A DNA stretch of 64,000 bases. Source: Dehalococcoides mccartyi. Lineage in GTDB: Bacteria > Chloroflexota > Dehalococcoidia > GIF9 > DYGU01. This document shows, in pieces, positions 8,204 through 17,957 of this stretch. Location of the stretch: positions 1-64,000 of the forward strand of contig DYGU01000001.1 in NCBI GenBank assembly GCA_020724525.1, in the 5' to 3' direction. The notes below the pieces were generated by a model. That model was not told the origin of the DNA, made no database searches, and saw only the letters and a list, made by a program, of their open reading frames with translations. Numbering within the stretch: position 1 is the stretch's first letter; every line of letters begins with the position of its first letter. Both the position numbers and the translations under genes were made by a program.

Positions 8204-8560
8204 ATGGAGAAGGTAGAAAACTATCTCAAGTTAAATGACAAGTATCTCAAGGAAGGCGACGCCCTATTGCAAAAGGGCGACTACGTTCAGGCCTCGGAGA
8301 AATTTTGGGGGGCAACCGCCGAAGCCGTCAAAGCTATTGCTTCTATCAGGGGGGTCGATATTAGGTCTCATGGTGAAATACACCGCTTTATAACTACACT
8401 GAGTAAGGAGCTGGGTGATAGAGAACTTATGAGGTGTTTCGCGAGCGCCAGCGCCCTTCATCAGAATTTCTATGAGAATTGGCTAACTCCCGAGATGGTA
8501 GCGGATTACGCCGATGCGGTAAAGTCACTAGTGCAAAAGCTAAAAAGGCTATCAGGATAA
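8204..8560 (+). CDS. PaREP1-like small helical protein (copy 1)
   Basis: A 118-residue all-helical protein. The pattern YLKEGDALLQKGDYVQASEKFWGATAEAVKAIA resembles the PaREP1 family, small proteins best known from archaea and, from memory, grouped with the HEPN-like helical fold. The biochemical role is unknown. No catalytic R-x4-6-H motif stands out. A second, diverged member lies at 53821-54177 with the shared core KGDxVQASEK. It is monocistronic here, behind an extended -10 promoter, and is followed by the long untranslated stretch before thrS. Confidence 0.7.
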   Translation: MEKVENYLKLNDKYLKEGDALLQKGDYVQASEKFWGATAEAVKAIASIRGVDIRSHGEIHRFITTLSKELGDRELMRCFASASALHQNFYENWLTPEMVADYADAVKSLVQKLKRLSG

Positions 8561-8774
8561 TTAAGAGTTCGCCTAAAAAGTGCTTGAGCGCACAAGACCG
8601 CTGTCATTCCCTGAGCTTAGAGGACACAAAACATCAATTGGTTAACTCGCACCTCCCACATTGGACAAATGCTACTAAAGGCAATAAACTTAGGCTGTGA
8701 GTCTTCGCAAAGAGGCAAGTTTAACCTGTCGCTGATAGTAGGCTCAGATTTTTAATTGTTTGGTAGAGTTTGGG
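8561..8774 (+). other. Leader region upstream of thrS
   Basis: About 200 bases with no convincing coding frame. A T-box leader would be expected to show the AGGGTGGNACCGCG element; I do not see it. A regulatory leader of another kind cannot be excluded. Confidence 0.35.
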
Positions 8775-10508
8775 ATGGTTTCAAGGGCTAATGAAGAGCA
8801 CAGGTTAGAAACGCTGCGACATTCAGCAGCCCATATTATGGCTCAAGCTGTCCAGTGTCTTTTTCCTGAAGTCAAATTTGGTATTGGACCGGCTATTGAA
8901 GATGGTTTTTATTACGACTTCGATTTGCCTCGAGCTCTTACCCCTGATGACCTGCCAGTAATTGAGAAGGAAATGAAGGAGATCACAGCTCAGAATCTGC
9001 CTTTCATCAGGGAAGATGTGGCTAAGGAGGAAGCCAGACGTTTGTTTGCTGACCAAGTCTACAAGTCGGAATTGCTTGAAGAGCTTCCGGATAAACAGGT
9101 GAGCCTTTACAGGCAAGGGTCCTTTGTCGACTTGTGTCGTGGTCCGCATGTAGATTCCACAGGTGAACTAAAAGCGTTCAAGCTTACCCACATTGCTGGT
9201 GCTTACTGGCGGGGGGATGAAAAGCGCCCAATGCTGCAAAGGGTTTATGGAGTCGCTTTCGAAACGGAAGCAGAACTTGAAGATTACTTATTTCGTTTAG
9301 CTGAGGCTAATAAGCGTGACCACAGAAAATTAGGCAGGGAACTTGACCTTTTCAGCATCCATGAGGTTGCTGGTCCGGGACTGGTTCACTGGCACCCAAA
9401 GGGTGCGGTAATACGTCACCTCATTGAAGATCTCTGGGAGGAGGAACATCAAAAACGGGGTTACGAGATTGTCTATACTCCGCATATTGCCAAGCTTAGC
9501 CTATGGAAGACCAGTGGACATTGGGACTTTTATCGGGAAAATTTATACCCTCCCACGGATATTGAGGGACAAGAGTATATTATTAAACCTATGAACTGTT
9601 TAGGACACATTCTTATCTACAAGACCCAGTTGCGCAGTTATCGGAGATTGCCTCTGCGCTATGCGGAGATGGGCACAGTATACCGATATGAGCGTTCTGG
9701 AGTATTACACGGTTTAGCGCGAGTCAGAGGCTTCACCCAGGATGATGCTCACATTTTTTGCCGTCCTGACCAGATTGAGGATGAGGTGGGAGAAGTCCTG
9801 GAATTAGCCCAATTTATGATGAATGTTTTTGGTTTTAAAGAATATCAACTTTTTTTGTCAACTCGCCCTGAAAAGTATGCCGGGACAATTGAAATTTGGG
9901 ATAAAGCCACCGAATCCCTGAGAAAAGTTCTGGAAACTCGTCAGCTTATTTATAAGATAGACCCCGGGGAAGGGGTTTTTTACGGACCTAAAATTGACAT
10001 TAAACTTAAAGATACTTTGGGGCGGTCATGGCAGGGGCCGACTATCCAGGTGGACTTTAACTTACCTCAGCGTTTTAATGTTAGCTATATTGATAGAGAT
10101 GGTTCAGAACAATTAGCAGTGATGATACATCGGACAGTATTGGGGAGTATGGAGCGTTTTCTGGCTTGTCTTGTTGAGCATTATGGAGGTAATTTCCCGG
10201 TGTGGCTGTCTCCAATCCAGGTAACAATTATTCCCATAGCTGACCGGCATCTTGATTATGCCCGAGCGGCAGCAACGGAGCTTAAAAAGGAACACATTCG
10301 AATTGAAGTCGACGACCGTTCAGAAAGGATGAACCTAAAAATAAGAGAGGCTCAGCTGAATAAAGTCCCATTTATGGTCATAGTTGGAGATAGGGAACTG
10401 AAAACTGGTACAATTTCTATTCGGCTAAAGAGTGGTGAGGATTTAGGTTCTATGTCGTTGTTGGAATTTAAGGAAAAAGTCAAGACTACCATTGATAACA
10501 AGCTTTGA
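8775..10508 (+). CDS. thrS: Threonyl-tRNA synthetase lacking the TGS domain
   Basis: Charges tRNA-Thr with threonine. The protein (577 residues from ATG 8775; the frame extends to TTG 8760) begins directly with the editing domain (HSAAHIMAQAV, then CRGPHVDSTGELKAFKLTHIAG). It continues with the class II core (motif 2 around YRYERSGVLHGLARVRGF) and the anticodon-binding domain. The N-terminal TGS domain of about 60 residues found in most bacterial ThrS is absent, with no remnant in the leader. It opens a translation operon thrS-infC-rpmI-rplT-pheST. The exact start is uncertain because neither candidate has a strong ribosome-binding site. Confidence 0.93.
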   Translation: MVSRANEEHRLETLRHSAAHIMAQAVQCLFPEVKFGIGPAIEDGFYYDFDLPRALTPDDLPVIEKEMKEITAQNLPFIREDVAKEEARRLFADQVYKSELLEELPDKQVSLYRQGSFVDLCRGPHVDSTGELKAFKLTHIAGAYWRGDEKRPMLQRVYGVAFETEAELEDYLFRLAEANKRDHRKLGRELDLFSIHEVAGPGLVHWHPKGAVIRHLIEDLWEEEHQKRGYEIVYTPHIAKLSLWKTSGHWDFYRENLYPPTDIEGQEYIIKPMNCLGHILIYKTQLRSYRRLPLRYAEMGTVYRYERSGVLHGLARVRGFTQDDAHIFCRPDQIEDEVGEVLELAQFMMNVFGFKEYQLFLSTRPEKYAGTIEIWDKATESLRKVLETRQLIYKIDPGEGVFYGPKIDIKLKDTLGRSWQGPTIQVDFNLPQRFNVSYIDRDGSEQLAVMIHRTVLGSMERFLACLVEHYGGNFPVWLSPIQVTIIPIADRHLDYARAAATELKKEHIRIEVDDRSERMNLKIREAQLNKVPFMVIVGDRELKTGTISIRLKSGEDLGSMSLLEFKEKVKTTIDNKL

Positions 10509-10559
10509 TTTTGGTTTACAGAAATGGTATAGTTTTGCCCCAGAAGTTAGCTACAGGGG

Positions 10560-11087
10560 GTGAGGCAGAAAATAGTTAAGGAACTTCGAGTAAACGAGCA
10601 AATAAGGGCTAAGGAAGTTCGGCTTATAGGAGAAACTGGTGGGCAGTTGGGGATTGTGCCTTTAGTGCAGGCATTACAGATCGCCAGGGAGCGGGAACTC
10701 GATCTGGTAGAGTTGGTACCAACTTCTGTTCCGCCGGTTTGCCGGCTTCTTAATTATGGTAAGTACAAATATGAGCAGGCAAAGAAGGAGCGCAAACTTC
10801 GTAAAGGGCAGAAGACTGGATTACTAAAGGAAATTCGGTTAAGACCACGGATTAAGGAACATGATCTTGAAGCCAAAGTTCGAATGATAAGACGACTATT
10901 GGAAGACGGGGATAAAGTAAGGGTATCTGTAGTATTCAGAGGACGAGAGGTTGTCCATCCAGAAAGAGGTTGGAAAATTCTCAAGAAAGTAATGGAAGAC
11001 GTGAAAGGAGCAGCTACAATAGATGGCTCTCCTACTGTTGAGGAAACTAATATGTTCTTGACCTTATTACCAGCTTCACGGGCTTAA
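10560..11087 (+). CDS. infC: Translation initiation factor IF-3
   Basis: IF-3 keeps ribosomal subunits apart and checks the initiator tRNA. The 175 residues hold the N-domain (ELRVNEQIRAKEVRLIG, then DLVELVPTSVPPVCRLLNYGKYKYE) and the C-domain (EIRLRPRIKEHDLEAK, then VSVVFRGRE). It begins with GTG just after AGGGG, a less common start, although infC genes are known for atypical starts (AUU in E. coli). It is followed after 28 bases by rpmI and then rplT, the classical IF3-L35-L20 order. Confidence 0.95.
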   Translation: MRQKIVKELRVNEQIRAKEVRLIGETGGQLGIVPLVQALQIARERELDLVELVPTSVPPVCRLLNYGKYKYEQAKKERKLRKGQKTGLLKEIRLRPRIKEHDLEAKVRMIRRLLEDGDKVRVSVVFRGREVVHPERGWKILKKVMEDVKGAATIDGSPTVEETNMFLTLLPASRA

Positions 11088-11115
11088 GGAAACAAAAGGA
11101 ATGAAAGGAAGTTAG

Positions 11116-11319
11116 ATGCCCAAGTTGAGGACTCATAAGGGGGCACAGCGCCGCTTTCATATTACTGGCAGTGGAAAAATAATGCGTGCCAAGGGTGGCA
11201 AAAGCCACTTGAGACGAAAAAAGACAAGCCGAACTAAAAGACTGTATGACGAAATGCTGCCTGTGCATCCCTCAGACACAACACGACTAAAACGACTTCT
11301 ACCTTATGGTGTAGAGTAA
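11116..11319 (+). CDS. rpmI: Ribosomal protein bL35
   Basis: A 67-residue basic protein of the large subunit with the family start MPKLRTHKGAQRRFHITGSG, the KSHLRRKK centre and LKRLLPYG at the end. ATG follows GAAAGGAAGTTAG. It sits 12 bases ahead of rplT. No L20-type autoregulatory leader was recognised. Confidence 0.95.
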   Translation: MPKLRTHKGAQRRFHITGSGKIMRAKGGKSHLRRKKTSRTKRLYDEMLPVHPSDTTRLKRLLPYGVE

Positions 11320-11331
11320 AGGAGGTTATCC

Positions 11332-11691
11332 TTGCCAAGAGCCAGAAGTGGTTTAGTTACCCACAGGCGTCACAAGAAAGTACTAAAGTTGACTAAGGGG
11401 CACCGGGCTACCAGGCATAGTTTGTATCGTCGTGCCCATGAATCTATGCTTCATGCCCTCAGTTATGCTTACCGGCATCGTCGCCAGCGCAAAGGAGACC
11501 TGAGACGTTTATGGATTGCTCGCATCAATGCTGCAGCTCGGGCTAATGGACTTTCTTATAGTCAATTTATAAATGGTCTAAGGAAACTTGACATAAAGAT
11601 TAACCGTAAAGTTCTGTCTGAAATGGCTATAACTGATTCGCTTACCTTTTCTAAATTATCAGCTTTAGTCTTAGCCCAAGTCAAAGAGTAA
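11332..11691 (+). CDS. rplT: Ribosomal protein bL20
   Basis: A 119-residue 23S-binding assembly protein. It shows PRARSGLVTHRRHKKVLKLTKGHR at the basic N-terminus and LWIARINAAARANGLSYSQFI in the globular domain. The start is TTG 11332 behind AAAGGAGG with 6-base spacing. It ends 33 bases before pheS and completes the infC-rpmI-rplT group. Confidence 0.95.
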   Translation: MPRARSGLVTHRRHKKVLKLTKGHRATRHSLYRRAHESMLHALSYAYRHRRQRKGDLRRLWIARINAAARANGLSYSQFINGLRKLDIKINRKVLSEMAITDSLTFSKLSALVLAQVKE

Positions 11692-11724
11692 TCCTACAGC
11701 GAAAAGAAGAAAGCCCACAAGAAA

Positions 11725-12765
11725 ATGCCGCGAGAATTAGAAGAGCTTGCCTCTCAAGCTTTTGAAGAACTGGATAAAATAAGCGACCCCAAAGAACTTG
11801 AAACCTGGCAAATCCGCTATCTGGGTAAAAAGAGCCCGCTAATGCAACTTCTGCACTCTTTGGCAACATTACCCCTGGAAGAGAGGCGTATTACTGGAGG
11901 GCGAGCCAATGAGATTAAAAAAGCCCTTGAAACTGGTCTGGGCAAGAGGAGGGAGGCCCTAAAGGAAGCCCAGATAGCTGTCTCATTACAGCGTGAGAGC
12001 TTGGACATCAGTTTACCCGGGCAACCTATCCCTTTAGGGCGTCTGCATCCTATTACTCAGATACTGAAAGAAATCTGTGACATTTTTGTCGGTATGGGTT
12101 TTCAGGTTGTTGAAGGACCAGAGGTGGAGTGGGATTATTACAACTTTGAAGCCCTTAACATTCCGAAGGACCATCCCGCCCGGGATATGATGGCAACATT
12201 ATGGATTGATTTTGAATTGGAGACTGGCGACAGAGAGATGCTATTACGCACTCATACTTCTCCGATGCAAATTAGGGTTATGGAAAAACTCCGCCCGCCC
12301 ATTCGGGTAATAGTACCGGGACGCGTCTATAGACATGAAGCCACAGACGCCACTCATGAATCAATGTTTCACCAGGTTGAAGGACTGGCGGTAGACAGAA
12401 ATATCACTCTGGCTGACCTAAAAGGCACCCTTTTTGAATTTGCCCGTTGTCTCTTTGGTTCAGAGCGGCAGGCACGTTTCCGCTGTGACTATTTCCCGTT
12501 TGTGGAACCAGGGGTAGAGATGGCTATTGACTGTATAGTGTGTAAGGGAGCAGGCTGTCGTTTATGTGGGGGTAGTGGCTGGATTGAGATTCTGGGTGCC
12601 GGTATGGTCCATCCCGATGTTTTAAGACGGGTTAATATTGACCCTGAAGTATACACTGGTTTTGCCTTTGGTATGGGTGTTGAGCGTATTCCCATGTTGC
12701 GCTATGGCATTGATGATATTCGCCTTTTCTACAGCAATGACCTCAGATTTTTAAAGCAGTTTTAA
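11725..12765 (+). CDS. pheS: Phenylalanyl-tRNA synthetase alpha subunit
   Basis: Catalytic subunit of the (alpha beta)2 enzyme. The 346 residues comprise an N-terminal coiled coil (to about 85) and the class II core: [32 protein letters not shown] (motif 2) and [19 protein letters not shown] (motif 3). A cysteine cluster [16 protein letters not shown] near residue 270 resembles the zinc-like insert present in many bacterial PheS. It is followed 21 bases later by pheT. Confidence 0.96.
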   Translation: MPRELEELASQAFEELDKISDPKELETWQIRYLGKKSPLMQLLHSLATLPLEERRITGGRANEIKKALETGLGKRREALKEAQIAVSLQRESLDISLPGQPIPLGRLHPITQILKEICDIFVGMGFQVVEGPEVEWDYYNFEALNIPKDHPARDMMATLWIDFELETGDREMLLRTHTSPMQIRVMEKLRPPIRVIVPGRVYRHEATDATHESMFHQVEGLAVDRNITLADLKGTLFEFARCLFGSERQARFRCDYFPFVEPGVEMAIDCIVCKGAGCRLCGGSGWIEILGAGMVHPDVLRRVNIDPEVYTGFAFGMGVERIPMLRYGIDDIRLFYSNDLRFLKQF

Positions 12766-12786
12766 GTTTGATTTTCGGGAACTGAG

Positions 12787-15186
12787 ATGAAAGTTTCTTT
12801 AAGGTGGCTGCGGGACTATGTTGATATCACTCTCCCTATTAAGGAGTTAGCTGAAAGGCTGACTATGGCAGGGATTGAGGTCAAAGAGATGCAAATTACT
12901 GGTGGTACCTGGGAGAACATAGTAATCGGGGAAATAGTAGCTGTTGAAGCTCATCCCAATGCTGACCGCTTGAAGTTGGTTACTGTTCACCTTGGGCAGA
13001 AACAACTTACTGTGGTTAGCGGCGCTCCTAACCTCAGGACTGGTGATAAAGTGCCCTTTGCCTATGTTGGTGCCCAACTTATAGATGGTCATACCGGTGA
13101 GATAATCCAATTGAAACCGGCTAAAATCCGTGGTGCCCTTTCTGAAGGCGTGGTCTGTTCAGAGAAGGAGCTGGGAATCTCCGATAGTCATGAAGGTATT
13201 ATGGTTTTGTCCCCGGAGGCTCCGGCAGGGACTCCTCTGGCTGACTATTTAGGGGATGTGATTTTTAATTTGGATGTGACACCTAATCGCCCCGATTGTT
13301 TATCAGTAATTGGGGTTGCCCGGGAAATAGCGGCACTTACAGAACAAACTGTCCGATTGCCTCAAGTCTCTTATGAGGAATCGACTGAGGTGATAGATTC
13401 ATTAGCTTCGGTAAAAATCGTAGAACCAGTTCTGTGTCCACGGTATTGCGCCAGTATGATTATCGGGGTAAGTGTGGCTCCGTCTCCTCGTTGGCTCCAG
13501 CAACGGTTATTAGCCTGTGGGATGCGCCCGATAAATAACATTGTTGATGTCACTAATTATGTAATGCTGGAGTATGGGCAGCCTCTCCATGCTTTTGATT
13601 ATCATCGAATAGCTGGGAGGCAAATTATAGTCCGGTTAGCTAAAGGCGGTGAAGTGATAACTACTTTAGACGGGATGGAACGGGCTATGACCTCTGATAT
13701 GTTAGTCATTGCTGATGCCGAACACCCGGTCGCTATCGCTGGTATCATGGGTGGTCTTGATACTGAAATAAGTGAGGAAACAACCGCAGTCTTAATAGAG
13801 TCGGCAAATTTTAACCGGTCTGCTATCCGCCAAACAAGTGCCAATCTTGGTCTAAGAACCGAAGCTTCTTTGCGTTTTGAAAAAGGGCTCAGCTCGGAAC
13901 TACCTTTACCAGCACTGAAGCGAGCAACCCGATTGATACTGGAAATAGCCGGGGGAAAAGCAGCCAAAGGCATCCTTGATGTATATCCAGGAAGGCAGGA
14001 AAGACAGCCTTTACTTTTTTCCACAGTTCAGATTAGCCGACTACTTGGGGTGGAAGTGGGGACTGATGAAGCTATCCGAACATTAACTTTCTTGAGCTTT
14101 GAGTGTCAGAAAACAGGTTCATCAGAACAAATTTCAGTGACGGCTCCTTATTGGCGTACAGACATCTCTAACTGTGCTGATCTGGTTGAGGAAGTGGCTC
14201 GTATTATTGGGTATGACAAAATTCCGGCAACTATGCTGAGTACTCCCATACCCGTGCCCGAATTAAAGCCTGAGTTTACTCTTAGAGAAAAGCTCCGAAG
14301 CATTATGGTTAGTTGTGGCTTCCAGGAGGTGCTTACTTATTCATTGACCAGTCTTGATATGCTAAGAAGAGTTTCTCCCGACTCTCAACTTACCACTCCC
14401 CTGAAAGTTGCCAATCCTATTACTAAGGAGCAAGAATATTTGCGGACTACTTTAAGGGCTAAGTTATTAGCCACCCTTAACCAGAATCAAAGGTATGAGA
14501 CAGGCGGCATAAGGCTCTTTGAAATTGGTAAAGTATTCCTACCGCAGGAAAAGGACTTACCCGAGGAGAGAGAAAAGCTTTGTGCCGTTCTCAGTGGTCC
14601 ACGTTCGGAATTATCGTGGCGAGACCAAGAAGGATTGATTGATTTCTTCAATACCAAAGGGGTCATGGAGAACCTCCTGTCTTGGTTGGGCGAGGAAATA
14701 AAATTTGATGTCTCAGAAGACAGAGGGCTTCATCCCGGGAAGAGGGCAGATATAATTGTTGACGGTATTAAAGTCGGGGTTATGGGGGAATTGCATCCCA
14801 AAGTGTCAGAAGCTTTTGAGCTTTCCGGTACTACCTATCTTATAGAACTTGACTTAAAAGAGCTATTACCTTTAGCAACTCGCTTAAAGAAGTACTCCCC
14901 ATTACCTCGGTTCCCGGGCGTAATCCGGGATATTGCTATAGTAGTGGCTGAAAGTGCCTCTTATCAGCAAGTCAAGAATATCATTCAAAGTTTCCCTCCG
15001 GTGGCTAAGGTTAACCTTTTCGACCTTTACCGGGGTGAACAGGTGCCCCGAGGAAAGAAGTCTTTGGCTCTCAGAATTGTCTACCAGGCTCCAACACACA
15101 CTTTGACCGATGAAGAAATTATCAAGGTTCAGGAGCAGATTCTGGATACATTATATCGTGAGTTAGGGGCTACCCTTCGGAGTTGA
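12787..15186 (+). CDS. pheT: Phenylalanyl-tRNA synthetase beta subunit
   Basis: Full-length 799-residue PheT. Domains in order: MKVSLRWLRDYVDI start, tRNA-binding EMAP-like domain (AHPNADRLKLVTVHLG), B3/B4 editing domain, B5 domains, a catalytic-like core, and a C-terminal FDX-ACB domain (YSPLPRFPGVIRDIAIVV). It binds tRNA-Phe and edits mischarged Tyr. It ends the operon; the IS630 element lies about 165 bases downstream, and no terminator stem was found between them. Confidence 0.96.
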   Translation: MKVSLRWLRDYVDITLPIKELAERLTMAGIEVKEMQITGGTWENIVIGEIVAVEAHPNADRLKLVTVHLGQKQLTVVSGAPNLRTGDKVPFAYVGAQLIDGHTGEIIQLKPAKIRGALSEGVVCSEKELGISDSHEGIMVLSPEAPAGTPLADYLGDVIFNLDVTPNRPDCLSVIGVAREIAALTEQTVRLPQVSYEESTEVIDSLASVKIVEPVLCPRYCASMIIGVSVAPSPRWLQQRLLACGMRPINNIVDVTNYVMLEYGQPLHAFDYHRIAGRQIIVRLAKGGEVITTLDGMERAMTSDMLVIADAEHPVAIAGIMGGLDTEISEETTAVLIESANFNRSAIRQTSANLGLRTEASLRFEKGLSSELPLPALKRATRLILEIAGGKAAKGILDVYPGRQERQPLLFSTVQISRLLGVEVGTDEAIRTLTFLSFECQKTGSSEQISVTAPYWRTDISNCADLVEEVARIIGYDKIPATMLSTPIPVPELKPEFTLREKLRSIMVSCGFQEVLTYSLTSLDMLRRVSPDSQLTTPLKVANPITKEQEYLRTTLRAKLLATLNQNQRYETGGIRLFEIGKVFLPQEKDLPEEREKLCAVLSGPRSELSWRDQEGLIDFFNTKGVMENLLSWLGEEIKFDVSEDRGLHPGKRADIIVDGIKVGVMGELHPKVSEAFELSGTTYLIELDLKELLPLATRLKKYSPLPRFPGVIRDIAIVVAESASYQQVKNIIQSFPPVAKVNLFDLYRGEQVPRGKKSLALRIVYQAPTHTLTDEEIIKVQEQILDTLYRELGATLRS

Positions 15187-15351
15187 CTGTTGCCTAGCTA
15201 CAGCAGCACAGGGAGTTTACTCAACTTTAATCTTCAGATATTAAGTCGGAATAGATATTAAAGCAGTACTACCGTCGGACATCTACATACTACGATTCAT
15301 GGTTTGGTGGCTTATGACCCGAAAGCAATGCCGGCTATTAGAATGGGGTTA

Positions 15352-16485
15352 CTAGTGTGCAGCCTCTAAAATAGCTTGAATGAACTTTCTGGTCATGTGA
15401 TAATAGGAGCATGGCAGGACTAGCAAGGAAAAAAGAAGTGTCAAATGAAGACAGAGAGACACTGCTGAAATGGAAAAGGAGTCCAACTACGCCACAGAAG
15501 TTGGTCCGCAGGGCTGACATCATATTAGCTACCGCTGAAGGTCTGAATAATAAAGCCATTTCGGAAAGGGGGTTAGGCTCGGTACAGACAATCTGTCTTT
15601 GGCGGAAGTGATATGCTCAATACGGCATAGAGGGGCTCCAAGACCAACCTAAACTTGGTCGTCCTTGTACAATCGGTCAGGATAAAATAGCCGAGATTGT
15701 GGCCGCCACTTTGATGCCACCTGAGGGTGTGACTCACTGGAGTGCCCGCAGGCTGGCGAAACAGGTAGTGGTAGACCATCCTACAGTTCACCGCATATGG
15801 CAAGCCTATGATTTGAAACCTCACCGTGTCGAGACCTTCAAATTCAGCCAGGACCCTCAGTTGGAAGAGAAGGTGGTGGATATTGTGGGGCTTTACCTTA
15901 ATCCACCGGAACAGGCATTGGTATTAGGGGTAGATGAGAAGAGCCAGATTCAGGCGCTTGAGCGGACTCAGCCAATGTTACCTCTTCTAACTGGTAAGGT
16001 AGCCCGTCATACCCATGATTACAAAAGGAATGGCACTACTACCCTCTTTGCCGCCCTGAACACGGCTATAGGTGAAATCATCGGGGAATGCTACCCCAGA
16101 CATCGGCACCAGGAGTTCTTGAAGTTCCTCAAGCAACTTGATAAAGATGTCCCGGGTAAAGACCTGCATCTGATTTTGGATAACTATGGCACCCACAAAC
16201 ACGAAAAGGTGCAGAGATGGCTCAAGAGGCATAGGCGGTTTCATCTTCACTTCACCCTTACTGGAGCTTCCTGGATGAACATGGTAGAAATCTGGTTTGG
16301 TATACTCACCAATCAGGCAATCCGTAGGGGAAGCTTTGATAGCGTGGCTCATCTCATCCGGGCAATAAAGGCCTTCCTTTCCCGATGGAATGAAGGGGTT
16401 AAGCCTTTCGTATGGACAAAAACAGCGGAACAAACCCTGGCAAAGGCTGTCAAATGATTAAGTCTATTTACAGGACTGGACACTG
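15352..16485 (+). mobile_element. IS630-family-type insertion sequence
   Basis: The ends carry imperfect inverted repeats of about 30 bp. The left end from 15353 and the reverse complement of the right end to 16485 agree at roughly 21 of 31 positions, beginning AGTGT-CAG. Each end is bordered by TA (15350-15351 and 16486-16487), the target duplicated by IS630/Tc1-type elements. Size is about 1.13 kb with one transposase gene. The left boundary is uncertain by one or two bases. Confidence 0.75.
15411..16457 (+). pseudogene. IS630-type transposase interrupted by one TGA codon
   Basis: A helix-turn-helix N-terminus (KAISERGLGSVQTICLWRK) and a DDE domain lie in the same frame, with catalytic residues at LVLGVDEKSQ (Asp), HLILDNYGTH (Asp) and MNMVEIWFGIL (Glu). 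The only break is TGA at 15609-15611 where homologues usually have Arg (WRKRYAxxG); CGA to TGA is a single transition. All three catalytic residues survive, so inactivation looks recent. An internal start such as ATG 15699 could still give the catalytic half without the DNA-binding region. Confidence 0.85.
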
Positions 16486-16530
16486 TACGTGGTAACTTGG
16501 TAAAATTCAGAAAAAAGGAGGGTAAGTTAA

Positions 16531-17664
16531 ATGACTAATAAAGTAATTATTGGCATCTTGGTTTTCCTTTTGGTTATCACTGGTGGTCTTGGTGCGTATT
16601 CTGTTAATTTAGGCAAAGAAATTGGTGCGTTCAGACAAGAAACCGCTGCTCAACTTAATGTCATACAAGGTAGTATCAGCGGCTTGGACACCAGGGTTAC
16701 TGCTTTAGGCACCGAAGTTACCGCCTTCAAAACAGAAACAGCCGCCCAATTCAGTGAATCGACCATAAATGCCCGCAAAATTTCGGAAAGGGTTATAAAG
16801 GGTGTCTGTGAAATTACTGATGGCAAGAGGCGGCTTGGCTCGGGTTTTGTTTTTGACGCAAGGGGTTACATCGTAACTAACCATCATGTGGTCGACAAGG
16901 TTGCCAAAATTGATGTCATCTTGCACGATGGCAGCATCTCTAAGGCATCAATTGTGGGCAGTGACAAATACAGTGATGTTGCTGTGCTGAAGCTGGAAAG
17001 GAAATTTGACCTTGAACCGCTATCATTAGCTGACTCTAATACTGTAGTCAATGGTGAGCCGATAATAGCTGTTGGCAGCCCTTTTGGCTTACCCGAAACA
17101 GTAAACTCGGGCATTGTTAGTCGAAAGAAAGGAGCAATACCCTTTCCTAAGGGGGACTGGTGGGTCTTTAATTTAATTCAATTCGATGCTGCAACAAACC
17201 CCGGGAACAGCGGAAGTCCGGTTGTTAATTCTAAAGGCGAGGTTGTTGGAATGGCTGCATACCTAATGTTCCCAACAAGTGGAATTGCTTGGGCTATCAC
17301 CTCAAATAAAGTAAAAAGGGTTAGTTATTCCATCATTGACCACGGCTCTTTCAAAAATGCAATTCTACCTGGCACGTGGAGAATGACTGCCTTAACTCCA
17401 GAGGCAGCCAGAGCCAGAGGTTTGGAAACTGGTCATGGTGCTCTGTTTGCTGAGGCTAAAGGGGTAGACAAAGTTGAAACAAATGACATCGTAGTCGCTG
17501 TCGATGGAATCGTGGTTAAGGAACCGGCTGACCTTTTCAATTACATTGGGGAATACAAGAGCCCGGGTGACACTATTAAGTTAACACTAATCATTCGAGG
17601 CGGCATAAAAATAGAAGTACCGGTCAAACTGGTTGAAGGATACGCAAGAGTAGTTAGGGGCTAA
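16531..17664 (+). CDS. Membrane-anchored HtrA/DegP-like serine protease with PDZ domain
   Basis: Quality-control type protease outside the membrane. Layout of the 377 residues: an N-terminal membrane anchor (about 5-25), a short coiled-coil stalk (30-80) with repeated TALGTEVTAF/ETAAQ units, a trypsin-like domain with His119 (VTNHHVVD), Asp149 (YSDVAVLKL) and Ser227 (NPGNSGSP), and a C-terminal PDZ-like domain (from about 285). AAGGAGGG stands 8 bases before the ATG. It lies only 45 bases from the right end of the IS630 element, so its native promoter may have been displaced or supplied by the IS. Confidence 0.9.
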   Translation: MTNKVIIGILVFLLVITGGLGAYSVNLGKEIGAFRQETAAQLNVIQGSISGLDTRVTALGTEVTAFKTETAAQFSESTINARKISERVIKGVCEITDGKRRLGSGFVFDARGYIVTNHHVVDKVAKIDVILHDGSISKASIVGSDKYSDVAVLKLERKFDLEPLSLADSNTVVNGEPIIAVGSPFGLPETVNSGIVSRKKGAIPFPKGDWWVFNLIQFDAATNPGNSGSPVVNSKGEVVGMAAYLMFPTSGIAWAITSNKVKRVSYSIIDHGSFKNAILPGTWRMTALTPEAARARGLETGHGALFAEAKGVDKVETNDIVVAVDGIVVKEPADLFNYIGEYKSPGDTIKLTLIIRGGIKIEVPVKLVEGYARVVRG

Positions 17665-17957
17665 ATTTTAGCTGCTAAGCACTGGAGCTCAAATTTATAT
17701 TCCTTACTTGGCTGACGTGATAGAAGGGGTAATAAGGATTAGAGTAAAAAAGTCGGCAATTATCCTAAAAGCAGGCTTTGCCAAGGTGAGTTAGCAAGAT
17801 ATTATTCCCCTCCCCCCGGCCAGTTTGCGTAATAAGCCATTTTGGGCATCAATAATACTAAACCCAGGCATGTTCAAGAATCGAGGTGCCACAGGAAGGA
17901 AAATTGATGCAAATTAGTGCTTTATTGCTTACCTCCAGGCTGCAACAGCGTGCTGTC
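17665..17957. other. Gap between the protease gene and proS
   Basis: Nearly 300 bases between two convergent genes. I see no coding frame, RNA gene or clear terminator hairpin in it. Confidence 0.4.

Noticed and set aside
8479-8700. Plus-strand frame of 73 codons between the PaREP1-like gene and thrS
   Set aside because: It overlaps the real gene in another frame and has no family features or ribosome site.
8561-8774. T-box riboswitch before thrS
   Set aside because: The AGGGTGGNACCGCG element and a terminator stem were not found.
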